From contig JAGUCH010000003.1 in the NCBI GenBank assembly GCA_019096065.1, forward strand, positions 9,858,001 through 9,922,000: a DNA stretch of 64,000 nucleotides, in the 5' to 3' direction. Below, in pieces: positions 13,344 through 25,902 of the stretch. Below the pieces are notes generated by a model. That model made no database searches and was not told the DNA's origin. It saw only the letters and a list, made by a program, of their open reading frames with translations. Each line of letters starts with the position of its first letter. Positions within the stretch are counted from its first letter, which is position 1. Source of the stretch: Paracyclopina nana (taxonomy: Eukaryota; Arthropoda; Copepoda; Cyclopoida; Cyclopettidae). Made by a program: the position numbers and the translations under genes.

Positions 13344-16300
13344 TTACAAACTATCAAAGTTAACAACACATTCATTATATTCTTTAGCTAAACCTTTGTA
13401 ATTCAGCGTTATCACTCAACTTAGTCCAAGTTCAGAATATTGGTGATTAGGCCAGAACTGGCTTTTGTAACCAATAAATTAGTTTATTTTGATCATCTTA
13501 CAAGTTTTGGCCTTTGACATACAATTAGATTGCTTGGAAATGAAACCAATTGTACAAGCTTTCAATTGAGCTTGATTACATCTTGTGTTCATTTGTGCCA
13601 GATTAATTTGGCACCAAAGTGTTGTCATCAGCACAAACTAGGCTACATTTGAATCCTCGGTTTGAAGTGCGACAAGGAAGGTATTGGCTTGCACTAATAC
13701 AATAAGAAGTCCTATTTAAGTGCACATCACCATCTGCTCAGAAAGGCAGTGACCATGACCGACACAGTGGCAAAACCGTTTAGCTGCATTGCTAAAGGGT
13801 CACACGATGCTCAATCATGGACGTGATCCAATTTCGGCTTGAAGTGAGTGCCGGAAGCTTCATGCCTTAACACACACACCGGAGAATCACAGGACAATTT
13901 AATCAGCAAAACCAGGCAAAACGAATGACACAAAAAACTGCGTCTGGGTGAAGAATTCCAAAGTATGACAAGTTGGCCCTGTAATTTGCCGATCCACTTC
14001 CGAGACAGCTGAAAACACCACATTTACACGCCTACGCATTCGCTTTGCTCTGATGGTCATCTGATGCCTCGAAAATATTTTTATGTACTTTTTGTGCGAA
14101 AATAGGCCACGCTTCTCCCTTAAGTACAAACACAAAATTGCAAAAATACATAGCTTGAATACTTTTCAAAATTCCGAAATCAAATTTGAGTAACCATCAG
14201 TTGACCCAAGGTTTCTCATAAGATTTTAATTTTTGTTTAAATCAATTGATTAAATGTTTTAGTGTTGCCTTTTGGAACATTGAAGCAATTAGGACTTTGC
14301 AATAATCCGGATTAGTGTACCAAGTTTAAATACCAGAAGCCACTTGCAAATTTTGTTGAGCCAATCAAGCTTAAAAGCATCTCGTTGTCTTTTGGACTGC
14401 AGAATAGCTCAGATTCATTTGATTGATTTATTGTTGATTTTACGGGCTTAAAAAGGGTGGGAGGTCTTCTGGCTGGATTAGTAGAAGTTCCAGGTAATAA
14501 TGGGCGTTTGCGGAAAAAGCTTCCGTTTAATTGGACTTCTTCTATTATTGCTGCTTGCTGGTTTAGCTAGAAAAACAAGGCCATTTAATTGCCACCCTAA
14601 CTTGGTTATCTTGAAGGAGCTTTTAAACGGAAGAAGAGGAGCTAATTGTTGTGATTACTTTTTTGGCTCTATTATCACCTATTAAATGGGATATTAAGCT
14701 AAATATCCTTTTTCTACTTTTTGCCTTGCAGGTACGTGAAGGCCCATTTTCAAGAAATAATCGCTTGGGATAATGGCAAATTACTCAGTAAAAAAGTTCC
14801 AAGGCGATAAATGGTGAGAGGTTGCGTGTTCGCTTTTTGAAATGTTCCGATTGAAGTCTCCACTTGGATTATGAGCTTGGAGGTTGTGTTTTTCGTATGA
14901 AAACTTGCGATGGATGCAATTTCCAAATTCTTGCAATATTTTATAAAATATTTTGCTAAGCTTTTAAGGAAAAAAATGAAAATGTTGTTAAATCGAATCT
15001 TTTTAGCGAAAACAAGTTGCATTTTACTTTTTTACATTCTCAGCTTCGGTTTCTTACATGAATCCTGACTCCTTTTTCATGCATTATGCATGTGGTTTTT
15101 GCCAAGATTACCCTTGACAAAATTGAATTTCCGCTCTTAGTGGCTTTTTCTTGTGAAACTTTAAATAGCTTTGGCTTGTGTGCTTTCTCTCATCTTCCAG
15201 CAAAAAATGAAGAAGTTAGCTCAGCCTTGTACGGTTATTTTCTGCCTTCAAAACATCTCAAGGCAAATAAGTTTTGTGCTTCCAAATTAGAAATTAGGTG
15301 AATAACTAAAATGTTGTAATTTCTCAGAACTTTTGATATCCTCACTTTTCTTAGTTTTGCTCTATTCAGAACTTTTCAAAATCCTCTTTCCAAAGAACTT
15401 TATCCCTGCTTAATTACCACTTTTTCCTTATTCTCACTGAAACCATAATTTCCATTTATTACTACAAATATCGAAATATGTTTAGCTATTTACGTAAAGC
15501 TTGGAGAACCCGAGGATAAAATTGACCAAAAAACACCATTGTTGTTTGAGAAATGAATGATTCGTATCAAATGTAATTAACTCTCAAGTTGGTGAGGATT
15601 TTGGGCTAGTTTTTCACACAGACACAGAGGATTGTATCATCGCCCCAAAAGCCCATAAATAGCGAAGAAAGATATCATTTCTGTCAAGCTCTCAACTCTC
15701 TCACGCTCAAAGCATTATCACGGGTGATCTTTGACAGCTCGCAGAAAAAATTACTCCACTCTGGGCAAAACTCGAGTAAAAAAGTACTTGTGGTCAAATC
15801 CCCATTGTGCTTACAGTAAAAACTAAATTTTCCTTACATATTGCGCTTATTTATTTTCATTTTGGTACTTATTCTCATAGTGTGGCAAAATTGTGCTGTG
15901 ATTCTTTGTTTGGCGCCCAAAAACGTTTTGTAGCAATTATGTGCTTAACATTCAACACCTTTTTAGAAAAATGGAGCACATTTTAGCAATTTCCACTCTT
16001 CCACCTTGGATTATTTGCCAGGTTGGACGCGCATCCAACAACTCATTTGACAAATAAAAGCAACATCATTTTATATTTGGTTTTCAACTTAAATGTCAGT
16101 TTTTTTTGGTTTGGTGGCTCACTGTGCACTCTCCATTATTATATTTTTGACCACCCATAAAAGCTCTCTTAAAAAAGGAGAAGCTGGACTAATTTGTTTT
16201 CTGAAACCATAAAGAAGTAAAAAAAGCCCATTTGAATATTTATGATTGCCCACAAAAACCAAGCTGTAATAATAATGAAAAAATGCCTTGTCAAAACATG

Positions 16301-16681
16301 GGTAGCCTTTTATGTAGAAGCAATTCTCAATGGAGCAAAAACCGATTTTTTTCCTTTGTGATTTCATCGAAGCAGATGTTTAATGGTTGCTACATTTAGA
16401 AGTGGAATAACGTAGCAAATTAATGGTGAATCCCTTTGTGATTGACCGTGACACGTTTTGCTGATCATTTCTTCATAGCTTGGCTTTGTTGTTGCATTAT
16501 TTGTGGTTTATGTTGCAAAATGGCCACCTCATTTCGTACGAGATGAAGGGATATGCATTGTGCCATTTTGATCATCGGGTGTGGCTCCTCTTCTAACTGC
16601 TTGATCACTGCAAACTGAGTTGACTCAAGAAATATGATGCAATGTGGCGCTCATCTGCTAGATTTTATTTTACATAATTAA

Positions 16682-16903
16682 GGGCCTGTTCACCTGCTTA
16701 TTATAGCCGTTATTTTAGCAAAATATTCAAGAAAAATACTGAGAAACTGAGAATTTTATTTTTGGTGCTGGATGGCTTTTGGTACAAAAAGATCAATTTC
16801 GAAGTCAAAATATAAAAAAATATTTTACAAATACAGGATATTTGCAAATATCAGCATTATATTGCACGTTATTTTGTTGGTAATATTGCAGGTGAACAGG
16901 GCC
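16682..16903 (+). mobile_element. Harbinger-type MITE, copy 1
   Basis: A 222-bp non-coding element with terminal inverted repeat GGGCCTGTTCACCTGC and TAA on both sides. The 3-bp TWA target duplication is the hallmark of PIF/Harbinger elements. Confidence 0.8.
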
Positions 16904-17924
16904 TAATTTTTAATATTTCGTTTAAAAGCCATTCGAGTACTACATAGCAATGACGAAAAATTGTGGGTTCTTACACAAATGGAAAAATCGTAGAATTTTA
17001 AGTGTTGCATTGTTTAAAGAAAATGAGATGTAGATGAACTCCTCTTTCATCCTTGTTGCGGCCATGTTGCCTTTTTTGTGCATTTTATCCAACCTAATCT
17101 ATCAACTACTGCTGTACTTAATGATGTAGCCCATAATAGTCTCCAATGGCATTATTATGCTCTTTTGAAGAAACATTTGCAAAGTTTGTACTTTTCCACT
17201 TCTAGTGCATTTGACTAGCTGTCAATCCTTCAGTTGATGTAGTTGAAAGAGAAGCCACTGGTGAACATTAGCCGTCAAAATCATCTTTTTTCTTTTTGTG
17301 CTTCAATATTTTATTGGCCAATAATTGAGTTAACTGTCTCTCATTATTCTTTATTCAATCTAGTTCTTCATTTCTTGTCCAAATTCAGGTTATTGAGTAA
17401 ACCCCTTTTTAAAACAATAAAAATATTATAGTTTCTCAAGATTGTTATTTGTTTATCCTTCTGTATCAAGTCAAAAATCATGAATTTTATTGTAAAACCT
17501 TTTATTTAGGTAATAGTGAAAAAATAAAAAGCTATCCAGTCTCTTTGAGAAGTGAATTGACATGGATGTGTTTTTTAGCTCTATTGTGAAACAGATAATA
17601 ACAAACTTGTTTAGTAGCTGTTAGTTAAGTGAATTTTGATGACCTTGGACTGCAACAACCAATAATAGTTTTTTGATTTGCCATCCATTTAGTGCTGCAG
17701 AGCAGTTGTACAATTCTCATCTTGGTATACTAGTATAAGCATACCAGATTCTCCACGGGTATGCTACAATAAAAATTCCCATTCACAGAAAAGGGAGGGA
17801 TTATTTTTGGTAGCAGAAAAAAGTGTAAAATGTCACAGATTGGTACCACTAGTCAGCATCATCATCATCCTCTTCTCTCATTTGAAAAAGTGTGATTATA
17901 GTTGTGCAGTGTCACAAAATCAAC

Positions 17925-20101
17925 ATGGCGAGCTTAACAACAAACAATGATTCCACATCTCAAGTATTGACTAGTGCCAACAATGAAAGCTCAGCAATCA
18001 GTGATATTGACCAAATGTTTGCCTACAAATTCCCACATCCTCATGAGATGATCACCAATGACCAGAGGGTGAAGAGGATCATTTTTGGTCTCTCCAGCAT
18101 CATTTTCATCTTGACCATTATCATCATTGTTGTGTCCACGTCTGGTGGGGCTGGCTACTTTGAAGACCACCATGGCATGGTGTATGAAATTGGAGGCACT
18201 TACAGATTAGACAGCTATGATGACAACTTTGATGCCTATTTAACCAGTCTGGAAATCCCCAAGATTGCCATTGCCCTCATTCGAGCCTCAAAAGAGATGA
18301 TCACAGTCACTGAGCCAACCCACGCCAATCCCAATTGGACCTTGACAATGAGAACAGGTGTTACATTTGCATTTTCACTGGGCTTCAACTTTAGTTAATG
18401 TTATGTGTGTTCATCGACAACAAGGAAAATCTTGACGTGCAGCAACTTTTTATTTTGCATCGGAAATTCAGTTTTGGAGACTGAAAACTCTACCAAGTGA
18501 AGACAATTGAGTCTCACTTACTGATCACTTGATTTGACTTTGTCGTTGAGCCAAAAAATTGAAACTTAAAATATCGTCAAAAGACCTAGTTTCAAGAATG
18601 GCAATTTTAGATAGATGAACGCCTCATTGGTAAAACAAAAGCATTAAATGCTAAGAATGCACAACAAATGTTGATTATGGTTTAATGTGCCTATTTCATC
18701 GACTACAAGGAAAATCTTGATATGCAGCAACTTTTTTAAAAAGATAGATGAACGTTTTAGTAGTAAAACAAAAACATTAAATGTATTTTCCTTGTATTAT
18801 GATAGGAATACTTGGCATTCTCAAAATATGTTGAATGTAAGGCATATTAGTTGGCCAAACAACTAATCCATAACAAATGTCAATTATGGTTTAGGGCCTG
18901 TTCACCTGCTTATTATGGCCGTTATTTTGGCAAAATATTGGAGAGAAATACTGAGAAACTGAGAATTTTTATATTCGTGTAGGATGGCTTTTGGTACCAA
19001 TATACCGATTCCGAAGTCAAAATCTGAAAAATGATTTTACAAATACCAGATATTTGCAAATATCAGCATTATATCGCGCGTTATTTTGCTGATAATATTG
19101 CTGGTGAACAGGGCCTTAGGGCCTGTTCACCTGCTTATTATGGCTGATATTTTGGCAAAATATCGGAGCGAATTACTGAGAAACTGAGAATTTTGATTTT
19201 ACTGTAGGATGTCTTTTGGCAATCTAGACTGGTTCTGAAGGCAAAATTCAAAAAAATATTTTACAAGTGCCTGATATTTGCAAATATCACCATAATATCG
19301 CTCGTTATTTTGTTGATAATATTGCAGGTGAACAGGGCCTTAATGTGCCTATTTCATTGACAACAAGGAAAATCTTGATGTGCAGCAACTTTTTACTTTG
19401 CTGCAGAAATTCAGTTTTGGAGACTGAAAACACTACCAAGTGAAGACAATCGAGTCTCACTTACTGATCACTTGATTTGACTTTGTTGTTGAGCCAAACA
19501 ATTGAAACTTAAAATATTGTCAAAAGACCTAGTTTCAAGAATGGCAATTTTAGATAGATGAACGCCTCGTAAGTTAAGAGAAAACAATGTATTTTGGTTG
19601 TATTAAGGCAGGAATACATGGTATTCTCAAGATACGTTTCAAGCTAGCCTTTTTGATTGGACACAATACTTCTAAGAATGCACAACAAAAGTCAATTAAG
19701 GTATAATGTCACAGCAGAGATTTGGGCCTAATTGGCTTTTCTCTACAGAGTTTTCCACTCATGAGATCTCCTTTCGAATGGATCAAGCCTTTCATGTGCC
19801 TTGGGACAAAACGAGCAAAGTGGAGCACTTTTGCACCCGACCAGAAATCAACATAATTACATGCACCACTTTTGAGCCCATCAAAGGCTGGAATCTCAAG
19901 ACCAGGATGATTTTCTCCTCATCAGGACTCATCGACGAGAAAACCAACATCAACAAAAATGTTGCCACCAACAAAACGTACATCAGAGTGAGGAATGACC
20001 AACATGAAGACATTGAGCAAGATTTGGATGGAATCAGAGATGAATTGGTGACGTTGCCACCAGCCATGGAATACGAAGATGAAACCTTTGCTTGGGACTA
20101 A
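17925..20101 (+). CDS. Membrane-anchored fatty-acid-binding-protein (FABP)-like protein, two exons
   Basis: Exons 17925-18357 and 19749-20101 join in phase 1 (donor ACAG|gtgtta; acceptor cttttctctacag|AG) to give 261 aa. ATG 17925 has a good context (AACATGG). Residues 52-72 form a hydrophobic segment preceded by QRVKR, predicting a single signal anchor with the C-terminus outside. Residues about 88-227 read as an FABP/calycin domain: GTYRLDSYDDNFDAYL matches the family N-terminal signature with one extra residue, WTLTMRTEFSTHEISF matches the WTIKTTSTFKNTEISF region, and NKTYIRV sits where FABPs have R-x-Y near the C-terminus. The domain length fits the usual 130-135 aa. Sequons at N137 (NWT) and N219 (NKT) agree with a lumenal or extracellular domain. 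An acidic tail follows. Ordinary FABPs are soluble cytosolic lipid carriers, so the anchor is odd. Ligand and role are unknown. The fold assignment is by eye. Confidence 0.72.
18413..18620 (+). repeat. Family A MITE in the FABP-like intron, first copy
   Basis: Complete-looking: TTCATCGACAACAAGG start, core 18466-18486 (spacer TTTGGAG), GAGTCTCACTTACTG, and a TAGATGAACGCCTCATT end that inversely matches the start. Confidence 0.8.
18686..18770 (+). repeat. Family A MITE with deleted middle
   Basis: Joins the AAGGAAAATCTTGATATGC start directly to the TAGATGAACG end. Confidence 0.6.
18894..19115 (+). mobile_element. Harbinger-type MITE, copy 2
   Basis: Same family as 16682-16903, flanked by TTA. 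Its right-hand TTA is also the left flank of the next copy. Confidence 0.8.
19119..19339 (+). mobile_element. Harbinger-type MITE, copy 3
   Basis: Same ends and TTA flanks. It is more diverged inside from copy 2 (for example the AATCTAGACTGG segment), so the pair is two insertions into one TTA rather than a recent duplication. Confidence 0.8.
19349..19565 (+). repeat. Family A MITE in the FABP-like intron, third copy
   Basis: Very close to the 18413 copy (same spacer TTTGGAG, core 19409-19429), as expected if the surrounding unit was duplicated. Confidence 0.8.
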
Positions 20102-20203
20102 TGAAACACTCTACTTAATCGACTCAGTTTTTTCAAAATACTTCCAAAATGTATCTTACGTCAAAATTGAAAAGAGCCGTCACAATGAAAACCTAATTTT
20201 GAA

Positions 20204-20209
20204 AATAAA
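20204..20209 (+). terminator. Poly(A) signal AATAAA of the FABP-like gene
   Basis: AATAAA about 100 nt after the TAA stop. The 3' UTR between them carries a partial family A end (atgtatcttacgtcaaaa near 20148-20166). Confidence 0.5.
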
Positions 20210-20934
20210 TTAACTTGATCTCTTTTGATGAGAATGAAAAAAGCCCAATTATCAAAGATTTTGGTAAAAAACGGTTTCAAGCTGTTTATGAGGGCGTTGG
20301 CTCTGTTTGAGCATCTTTTTCGCATAAGCCACAGTGTACACTACTTTTAAGTGGCAACTCGTTTTTTGCTGCCATTCAAGCTCAACTTTTTAACTGCTGT
20401 GTTGTGAGTAGCTGAGTAAAGCCTAGAATTTGCTTTTTTCAGTGTATTTGATTTGGTCTTTTATTTTGCTTTTTGGGAAAAAGCCGAGTTTCAAGGGAAC
20501 CGGTGTGATCCAATTTCTGGTGAAATTGACTATAAGCTCCTATGTTTCAGCTCTATTTTTAGGTAATCTTATTTTCGGAGGTCTGAGAATAGCATTAAAT
20601 AAAAAGTTTTATGCTGAGCACGAGATTTGACTGTAAGTGTCAGCAGGTTGAGCCAAATTGAATCATTTTCAGTCTTGTTTTCAAGTTGACATCTCTTTCT
20701 TGCTTTGTGAGCCTTTTTATTGCTGACTCCATTTGATATAGCTGAAATAGAATTTTATGGTGGTAGCAAAAAAGGTCTTCTCTCTTATCTTCAGTCTGTT
20801 GAGCGATTATTCAGTCAGTTATGTTTATGGCTCTTTTTATTCTTAGTCCATTTGTTTGACAAATGACCATAAACTTTTGACAATAATTTGCTTACTTTTT
20901 AAATACGAAAACAAATGAAACTCACTATAAAAGC

Positions 20935-21100
20935 AACAAGGAAAGATACGAAAATGAACTAGTATTTTAGCTAAAAATTGTATTCAAATCAGATGCTTAA
21001 GTAATGAGGCTCGATGTCCATCTTTCCATTTTGCTTTCAGTCTCTAAAACTGAAAGCAAGTAATTGAGTTAGTTATTGCTTTGCGTCAAGATTTTCTTAA
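20935..21100 (-). repeat. Family A MITE
   Basis: GTATTCAAATCAGATG, AATGAGGCTCGATG, core 21035-21055 (spacer CTCTAAA), GCGTCAAGATTTTC. Confidence 0.75.
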
Positions 21101-21774
21101 ACTTTTTGTCGACTATTACAAAAAAGAGTCAATACCCAAAAGGAATTTGCATGTAATCACTGTAAGCCACAGGGCTTAATAATTACAATTAGAGGCCTAT
21201 TAACTCTTTTGGCTAAGAGCAACAACAATTGAATAAAAGCACAGTGAATAATGAAATAATGCTAAATGTAGACAAAGAAAGAATTATTGTAATTGTTGCT
21301 GGAGCTAGCTGAAAATGCTGGGGGTGATGACATGACATGACATATAATATCACTTTGATCTCTGACCAATCCCTCTTTTGGCAAAGGTGCTGCTTCAACT
21401 CTTTTGCATGTGCTCAATTATTATTTAATTCCATTTGAGATCAAACCAAAGCATTTGTGGGGTCTTGCAAAAGACATGCCTCACTTTGTCCCAAGTGACA
21501 TATCCATCAAGTCTGTTTTTGGCAGGGAAATGGGGATTGTTGGACAATAACACCTTCTACCATGCATTTGCAGAATGTTCAAAGACGTGCTACAAGTTGT
21601 TGCCCTAGCACGATTTAAGTGCACCATTAGAAGCCTTAACCAGTTCAGATGGAGTTCCGCATTAATGCCTTCCCTCCTCCTCGATCCTTCAAAAGAGCAA
21701 AATTGGCAAGGATCAACCGACTGCCATTAAAAATAACAGCATCTAACCAAATCTGCAAGAACGAAAAAAAAAAT

Positions 21775-21985
21775 CAATATTGACGACAAGAAATGTCGAT
21801 CTTTATTGGCTGATTTCAGTGTGGCAAACTGAAAGCAAATTGGAAAGATGAGCATTGACGCTCATTACTTTTACATTTGATTTGGAGCGATGTATTCGTC
21901 AAAAAAATGTATCTTACAGCTAAGGCTCAAACATCGTCAATTAAAAAGCCAACTTGAATCATTTTGAGCTTTTGATAGGTGAACT
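21775..21985 (+). repeat. Family A MITE
   Basis: Core 21814-21834 (spacer GTGGCAA), GCTCATTACTTTTACATTTG, AAAAAAATGTATCTTAC, then TAGGTGAACTTGGC. Confidence 0.7.
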
Positions 21986-22720
21986 TGGCATTGAAAGAAA
22001 ATGCTAATGAAACATTACTGCTTGTTATTCATTTGGTTGTTGCTATTGTGAGTTTTTCTTGGAATACTTTTGGAAAACAGCTGCCTACTTGCATCTCTCA
22101 TGGCCAAGTGTTTGTCTTTTCTCTGTTTTGATTGAAACTGAAAGAAGATCCTTCTCAAATTGATGCTTTAGCAAATCACAAAAATAAGAAGGAAACATCT
22201 CTTTTTTTCTGCTGAGCATGAAATTACCCATTAGTAACGGAACTGCTCGCGCTCTTTTATTAAATTATGAGCCGGAATTTGAAGAAGTGGATACATACAG
22301 CAAGTGCAAGGCGGAACCCTGACCCTAATTGTCACGCAACCCCAATTTTATTTTGATTCTGATGAGTACTTGGCCCCGCCCATCTGCCAATTATTAGCAC
22401 GTGACTCGCGAGTCTTCCACCCCAAATTGGTGCAAATCTTGAGGTCTATTTTTTCGTAGCATACTATATTCAAGAATTTGGCAGAAAATTGACAGCTCCG
22501 TTTCGTTGTGAATGCATTTTTTCACTTATAAAGTGTATTCAGTATTTTATTATGCACATTTGCACATCAGTCCTCTTAGGGCATAAAAGGAGAAAAAAAT
22601 CCGCTCGTCATCTCGAAGCTTCCTGATTTGCCCACTGTGCACTATTAAACTGGCTATAGTGGCACTTGTTCTAATACTCGTAGCATGATTTGACACTAAA
22701 TCTAATCTACATATAAATGG

Positions 22721-22744
22721 CTGCTGCTGCTGCTGTTGCTGCTG
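22721..22744. repeat. (CTG)n microsatellite
   Basis: Eight CTG/TTG triplets in non-coding DNA. Confidence 0.7.
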
Positions 22745-23247
22745 AAAAAAATATCAGTAAAATGATGCACTTAATCACAGCTGATCATGAATTATTGCAT
22801 TTTACTTCAGCTTTTGATGCCATGTGAAATGTAACAATTTTATTGTCCTCTCCAGCTTCTTTGAAACGAAATTGTCCAAGTCCCATTTTTTGAGTTCCAT
22901 TCTAGCTGTGAACAAAAGAAATTCCTGATGCAAGCAAACAAGGCCTACTTTTTACACAAGTAGGGCTACGTGTGTGGTCTGATGGATGATTCATGCCTAT
23001 GAATAGGCATGATATTGGCCAAGATTGATCAGATCTCATTTTAAGCAGACTTTAATTCGCCTCTATTTCCCATTGGGGAATGCTACCAATGCATTAATGT
23101 GCGTATTTCTTGAAGCTAATCATGGCAGAGAAAAACCTTGAGAGCCAGTGAAGATCATGGTCGAATTTCTATTTGTTGGCTCCTGCCTTTTTAAGCATTC
23201 AGCACGTACCAAATGTCGATTAGTAATTAGCTCAGATTTAAGGTTAA

Positions 23248-23480
23248 GGCAGTGTTCATCTACATCATCAATCAAGCCAAACGTTCAATACGAAATTACA
23301 TTTTGACGACGATAAGTTCTTTCATAACTAGGATTTTTTGGCTGAACGATGTATTCAAATCAAGTGGTAAATTAATGAGACTCGATTGTCTTCTTCCAAT
23401 TTTGTTTTCAGTTTCGGAAACTGAAATTGATTATGAAAATGTAATGTTTGTTTACAACAAGATTTTTTCTCTTTTTTAAT
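23248..23480 (-). repeat. Family A MITE
   Basis: GTGTTCATCTACATC terminus, TTTTGACGACG, AATGAGACTCGATTG, core 23406-23426 (spacer TTCGGAA), CAAGATTTTTTC. Confidence 0.8.
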
Positions 23481-23989
23481 GAATGTTGATGATGAAGAGT
23501 GGGGACTTTTTTCTCTCTTGTCCAAATCGAGTTGGAACTTCCTGAATTGCTGTATTTTTGCAAATAAACCGCGAGGTGCTTTTAAAATGTTGCAGTGGCC
23601 AAATTGCAGGGCATAATTGGAGCAAGATGCCAAGATGTATTATCAAAGAACTTCCTACGCAAATCGATCGAATTATTTATCCTTTTATTTTGCAGGTATG
23701 TTGATCCTACTACCATGTAAACCGTTATTTGCCTCAACTTTGCCCTCAAAATGGGCAATAAACAGCAGCATCAGTTTGCGAAAGTACGCCTTCAGGGACT
23801 CTCAAAAGCTGACCAAAACAACTGCATCAGTAGTGAGTGAATTACACGTCAAAGTGCAAGGTCTGATCGATATTTCACGGATATTATTGCTAGAAAAACA
23901 CTTTAGTAGCTAATTAAGATGGCTTTGATATTTAAGTTCCACACTACTTTTTGTTTCTAGCAAAACAATGTCGGCTTTGGTTAAAGATT

Positions 23990-24150
23990 ATTTTTTTTGA
24001 CGAAACGACATGTTCAAATCAAATGGTAAATTAATGAGTCTCGGGTGTGCTCTTTCCACTTTACTTTCAGTGCATAAAACTGAAATTGGAGAGCAAAGTT
24101 TTTAGATTGTCAACGACCAGATTTTCTTGTATGTATTCATGAATGTATTC
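23990..24150 (-). repeat. Family A MITE
   Basis: TTGACGAAACGACATG, AATGAGTCTCGGG, core 24065-24085 (spacer GCATAAA), CAGATTTTCTTG. Confidence 0.7.
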
Positions 24151-24468
24151 ATGACGAGAGTAGATCAAATGAAAAAGAGCAGTTAATAATCATGTACTGT
24201 AATTGATTGGATGACTTGTTTCATCTTTGTGTGAGACAATAATAATGTTGGTGGTGGATTAATGATTGGCCTTAGGCCCTCGATTCTTCTCATTTCGGAC
24301 AATGCAACTGTAACAAATGAGTCTAGCCCCAGAAGAACTGAGAGTGTCTTCACTTAAAAGGCTCAAAACGTGATAAATTGGCACCATTTCAAAGTATGCC
24401 ACACACGAAGTGCATTACTGATTTGTAATTAGAACTTGATAACATCTATCTCACAACATCCAATTTGA

Positions 24469-24655
24469 CGACATTTCAATTTTTGTCGTAAGATACATTT
24501 TTTGATGTTGTCATGTTATCAACTCAAATCACTCTTTTACGAGAATCGATTGTCATCTTTCAATTATATTTTCAGTCCCCTCGACTGAAATTAAACAGCA
24601 GTGAAATGCGTTTGGTTACGACAAGATTTTCCTCGTTATTAGTAGATGAACATCG
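24469..24655 (-). repeat. Family A MITE
   Basis: TGACGACATTTCAATTTTTG, core 24570-24590 (spacer CCCCTCG), CAAGATTTTCCTCG, then the terminus TAGTAGATGAACATCG. Confidence 0.8.
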
Positions 24656-25902
24656 CATCAAATGCTTTGCCTTTTGCATTAGCAAGGCTTTCAATGGAAA
24701 AGGGTATTGAGATAATCTCGATAATAATGGCCAAAATCGGCTTCCGGGGCAACTCCTTTAATTTTCATCGGATCTTGACATTTACTCGTTGTATGACAAT
24801 TTAGCAAAAGTCATTTCCTTTCCCTTGACATTGTTTTGAACTTGGCACAGTTAGGCTTAATTGAAAGCTACGCGCACGTAGAGGCACGAAAATGACATTT
24901 TGGCAACATTTTCAAGTGCCCACCAACGATGAATTAATTATGAATGCGAAAAAATCGTGGCGCGCTGGACTTTCCATAACGGTTTTTCATTTCGGCCTTC
25001 ATAATGTTGATTTTCTATTATTTCATTTTAGCCATTTTTTGAGGCCATAAATTATTGCAGCCCTATAAATTATAATCATACTTAAAAAGTGTCATAGAAG
25101 TTTGATTGTGGGGCAAAATAAGTGGCAATTATCATCTCTTGTTGTTTGGCAGTAAAGCCCAAAAACGAGGGCCTCTGGTGCTATTATTACACATCAAAAA
25201 AGTAGTGCTAATCCAAAATGGAATGGGCTTTAAATTGCATCTCTCACAGCACGTGGTTTATGAATGGCTTTGATTGTATACACCAGCAACAATTCGTAGT
25301 TATTATCATTCCACACCCAAAATTGGCCTCAAAATTGACTCAAGTCCAAATAAAAAAATCCTCTTCAAAATTGCTGAGCTCAAGAGGTTAAAAGTTCTCC
25401 TACTCCAAATTGATTACTCTCTGCACTTACACACTTGTATTTTTTGCTGGGATTACAAACTTAATTGGAGCCTCTTAAGTGGTGCTCATCTAAACAGAAT
25501 TTGTCCCAACCAGAATTTTGCCGAAATTATCGGTTAATATTCGGGACCATTTTGATATCAAATTTGATCTTGAATACTTCGCGAATCGGGGTTTAATCCG
25601 TGACGGAATTCACTGCTGAGAAATCGATTTGCTCATGAAAAGTAACTGAAATTCAATGTTGATTACTTACTGATTGTTTCATATGCTTGGCCACTTTCAG
25701 CAGAATGTTCAGGAACTTTTCAGGAACTTTTCAGGAATTGATTTCAGTTAATATTCAAGGACTTGATTTCAGTTATTATTCAAGGACCTGTCAAAAATTA
25801 ATTTTTGGGGGAGCTTTCTAGCTTTTTGATTAAGCTTTCTCTTTAGACTATGATGGATTTTAAGTGTAAGAAAGAAAGTTAGAAAAGCTAGAAAGAAAGT
25901 TT

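Larger units (their letters stand above)
1..16681. other. No supportable gene; scattered family A copies
   Basis: Apart from the MITEs listed I find only short ORFs without splice or family support. The text is AT-rich with no clear codon pattern. It could be intergenic or a long intron. Confidence 0.5.
18358..19748 (+). repeat. Intron of the FABP-like gene built from repeated units and two MITEs
   Basis: Nearly the whole intron is repetitive. Three related units begin near 18413, 18686 and 19343, each with a family A start (aaGGAAAATCTTGA) and ending in tagatgaacg plus a shared tail that includes aatgcacaacaaa. The middle unit has lost the family A core. Two Harbinger-type MITEs sit back to back between the second and third units. 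Confidence 0.65.

Noticed and set aside
19706-19748. Longer exon 2 beginning at the ATG at 19706 or after attaag at 19700
   Set aside because: It inserts residues into a FABP strand. The acceptor at 19748 has a far better pyrimidine tract and gives the family pattern.
17925-20101. Na/K-ATPase beta-subunit-like protein (short N-terminus, one TM, sequons)
   Set aside because: The outer domain lacks beta-subunit motifs and matches the FABP order much better once the exon is started at 19749.
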